This document shows, piece by piece, positions 59,836 through 61,693 of a stretch of DNA of 61,693 nucleotides. The DNA comes from Asanoa hainanensis. GTDB lineage: Bacteria > Actinomycetota > Actinomycetes > Mycobacteriales > Micromonosporaceae. The DNA lies in assembly GCF_900188485.1 (NCBI RefSeq), contig NZ_FZPH01000028.1:1-61693 (forward strand), written 5' to 3'. The position numbers and the translations under genes were made by a program. Each line of letters starts with the position of its first letter. Within the stretch, counting starts at the first letter, position 1. The notes under the pieces are model-generated. The model saw only the letters and a list, made by a program, of their open reading frames with translations, made no database searches and was not told where the DNA came from.

Positions 59836-61448
59836 TGGCCGGTCTCCGATCTGGAGGAAGAGGGGGTCGGAGCCGCGAGGAGCTGGGTCATCTCCCACGG
59901 GGTCGGTTCGTATTCGGCCTCGTCCTGGAGCCGCCGCAGATGCGCGACCTCGCGCTCGCTCCACTCGAGACTCTTGGCGACGTGCATCTCGTCCAGGGCG
60001 AGGTCGAGCGCATACGCGAAGTGGGTCCGCAGCCGTAGGTCGCCGGCGGCCGACATGTGCGCGACGTAGTCACCGTCGGACAGATCCGCAGGGCCGATGT
60101 TGTTGGCGCGGAGCCACTCGGCCGCCAACCGAGCCGCCCCCGCGTGCCCGTTGTGATCCGGTGACAGCATCCGCGACACCAGCCGGTTGAGCACCTGATC
60201 ACGTGCTGGAACGCTGGCCGCCAGCCGCCGGCAGGCTGCCGCGCGCGCCTGGGCGGCAGCTCGCCGCTCGACCGCGTTGACGTCGACGTTCCGCGCCCGG
60301 GGAACCCGACCCGCCGCAGCGGTGATACCGCCGGCATCACCGGGCGTGACCACGGGGTGCGCATTGGCGTCCGTCGCCTCCGAGCGCTGGCGGGGGTCGG
60401 CGCCGGGAGCATCAGCGGGCGCGGCGCCGTCGCCGCCAGGCTCAGCTAAGGACAGGTCGCCGGCAGGTTCAGGCAAGGACAGCCGGAAGTAGTAGGTATC
60501 GCCGTTGCTCGTAATCTGCGCTGCTAGATCACCGGCCGCCTTGGCCGCGTCGACCTCGGACATGACATCGAGTCGGTGTAGGGATACCTCTGAGCCGAAC
60601 CGTTCGACGGGGTCGTCCAGCACGGTGATACCGGCTGCATGAGCCTTAGCGCGGGCATCAGCGACCCGCTGCTCCTGAGCCGCTGTCCGTTTGACCCGGT
60701 CGAGGATCTCCCGGCGCTGGGCTAGGTTCTTCTCCTCGTCGTCTCCGGCGACGGCAAGCATCTCAGCGAGCGCGGCCGCGACGCGCTCTGGTCCCAGCTG
60801 ACCCAGACCGTTTGCGATCTCAGAGTTGATCTTCCGCGCGTGCAGGGCCTGCTGCACATCCTCGGGAAGGTCCAGCAGACGTAGGCGCCGCGACACGTGC
60901 GCCTGGCTCTTCTTGACGACCTGAGCCACTTTGCGCTGCGACTTGTACTCGAGCATCAACAGGTGGTACTGCTCGGCTTCCTCGATCTCGCTGAGGTCAA
61001 GTCGGTGGATGTTCTCCAAGATCCGGTCTTTGATGATGTCCGTGGCCGAGATGTCACGGTCTTCGACGATCGCTGGGTACGTCTCCCGACCCGCGGCCTT
61101 GCTTCCGGCCCAGCGTCGCGCACCCCACACGATGACGTAGTCGGCCTTTGGATTATGGAGCTCGCTGACGTCACCTCCGGTCCGAACGTACGTCGCCACC
61201 GGGATCACTTGGCCCGGCGACTTGACTCCGTCCTGCCGGATGCTCTCCACGAAGTCGTCGTCGACCTCGAGTCGGCTTACCGAGTTGCCGGGGTGCGGGG
61301 AGACCGCGTCGATCGGAAGGTCCTGCACCACCTTGCCAGGTGCCGTTGTCGGCGCCTCGTCGATGACGTTCTGCATCGCCGCAAGCTGATCACCGGCGTC
61401 CGCGAGAGCGGACGGAGCGAGGCCGCGGCGCCTACCGCCGGATGCCAT
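59832..61448 (-). CDS. parB: ParB-family centromere-binding protein, large form
   Basis: The 538-residue protein, from ATG 61448, has the ParB/Srx CTPase-type domain: LPIDAVSPHPGNS (about 44), VWGARRWAGSKAAG (about 107, equivalent to the GERRxRA box), ILENIHRLDLSEIEEAEQY (about 143) and the helix-turn-helix QRKVAQVVKKSQAHVSRRLR (about 170). The C-terminal half (about 300-538) is much longer than in chromosomal ParB, with an Ala/Pro/Asp-rich linker and a helical end domain (LDEMHVAKSLEWSEREVAHL). The gene order, with parB before parA, is unusual. Confidence 0.92.
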   Translation of the reverse strand: MASGGRRRGLAPSALADAGDQLAAMQNVIDEAPTTAPGKVVQDLPIDAVSPHPGNSVSRLEVDDDFVESIRQDGVKSPGQVIPVATYVRTGGDVSELHNPKADYVIVWGARRWAGSKAAGRETYPAIVEDRDISATDIIKDRILENIHRLDLSEIEEAEQYHLLMLEYKSQRKVAQVVKKSQAHVSRRLRLLDLPEDVQQALHARKINSEIANGLGQLGPERVAAALAEMLAVAGDDEEKNLAQRREILDRVKRTAAQEQRVADARAKAHAAGITVLDDPVERFGSEVSLHRLDVMSEVDAAKAAGDLAAQITSNGDTYYFRLSLPEPAGDLSLAEPGGDGAAPADAPGADPRQRSEATDANAHPVVTPGDAGGITAAAGRVPRARNVDVNAVERRAAAQARAAACRRLAASVPARDQVLNRLVSRMLSPDHNGHAGAARLAAEWLRANNIGPADLSDGDYVAHMSAAGDLRLRTHFAYALDLALDEMHVAKSLEWSEREVAHLRRLQDEAEYEPTPWEMTQLLAAPTPSSSRSETGQ

Positions 61449-61516
61449 ACGTGGGGTCCTTTCACGGGCTCTTCGTGATGATGAAACGGCGTCGGCCAGG
61501 CCTCCCCGACCGTCCA

Positions 61517-61540
61517 GCTAGCGAACCTAGTTTTGCTAGC
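61517..61540. promoter_or_regulatory. GCTAGC repeats upstream of parB
   Basis: Two GCTAGC palindromes (61517-61522 and 61535-61540) flank CTAG at 61527-61530 in a locally AT-rich segment 69-92 bp upstream of the parB start. Repeated palindromes here could be the autoregulatory operator or a partition site. The rest of 61449-61693 shows no gene. Confidence 0.4.
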
Positions 61541-61693
61541 AGAGGCATCGTATCCACAAAAGACGGCGAAACTCGCGCCGACCCGCGCGGATTGCGCTGC
61601 CGATCCCCGCGTGCTGATACCGACGGAATCACCTCGCGCCGCCGACCCAGCTCGGGAGCGCGCGCGGCCCGCGGGCCAGGCGATGCGCGACCT

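Noticed and set aside
1-61693. tRNA or rRNA genes
   Set aside because: No cloverleaf with a GTTCGANTC-type T-loop or ribosomal RNA segment was recognised on either strand, although weak tRNAs could be missed without a covariance search.

Overview
This 61.7 kb window is high-GC actinobacterial DNA. An Lsr2-family nucleoid protein, a mycosin-like subtilase, a DUF2637/Spd-like membrane protein, an XRE/TPR regulator typical of antibiotic clusters, and strong GTG/ATG coupled operons all point to Actinomycetota. A Micromonosporaceae or Streptomyces-like host is plausible but is inference only. The combination of parB-parA-small partner genes (58.7-61.4 kb), two winged-helix replication-initiator candidates (16.1 and 56.9 kb), a DUF2637 protein, a tyrosine recombinase and no ribosomal or central-metabolic operons suggests a large plasmid or plasmid-derived accessory region. 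No tRNA, rRNA, CRISPR array or insertion sequence was recognised.

Layout. About 0.1-12.6 kb is a gene-dense block of mostly unrecognised small proteins. A coiled-coil zinc-finger gene faces a long, translationally coupled operon (1719-9424) across an AT-rich control region with two inverted repeats. The operon contains a DUF4262 protein, two paralogous about 268-aa proteins and zinc-ribbon proteins, and it ends in a tyrosine recombinase. About 12.7-20.7 kb holds a small membrane protein, a mycosin-like secreted protease, a candidate Rep preceded by a long hairpin, lsr2, and a three-gene mini-operon ending in a two-TM DUF4231-like protein. An intact extra DNA polymerase III alpha subunit gene (dnaE) lies at 20.7-24.2 kb, followed by an XRE/TPR regulator at 24.5-25.6 kb.

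The centrepiece is a non-ribosomal peptide gene cluster at 26.0-52.9 kb, transcribed as one coupled + strand operon facing the regulator. A perfect 29-bp palindrome sits between them. The cluster encodes two Fe/2-oxoglutarate oxygenases, an O/N-carbamoyltransferase, a glycosyltransferase, a cytochrome P450, an M20 N-carbamoyl-type amidohydrolase, six NRPS proteins and a membrane-anchored CDP-glycerol-transferase-like protein. The NRPS is split. Two adenylation proteins (codes close to Asn and Gly) carry degenerate condensation domains and carrier domains that have lost the phosphopantetheine serine. Functional-looking carrier domains sit elsewhere: in A-MT-T, C-T, a lone T, and C-A-T-E-C proteins. 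Counting intact-looking parts gives four A, four T and four C domains. I infer a short, dissociated line in which Asn-like and Gly-like residues are loaded in trans, making a tetrapeptide-sized product. That product would be hydroxylated, methylated, epimerised, carbamoylated and possibly glycosylated, and released by a terminal C domain because no thioesterase is present. The neighbouring dnaE could be a self-resistance copy, which would make the replicative polymerase the target; this is a hypothesis.

The right end (53-61.7 kb) carries small zinc-binding proteins, the DUF2637 protein, a frameshifted gene remnant, a ribbon-helix-helix-like protein, the second Rep candidate and the partition operon.
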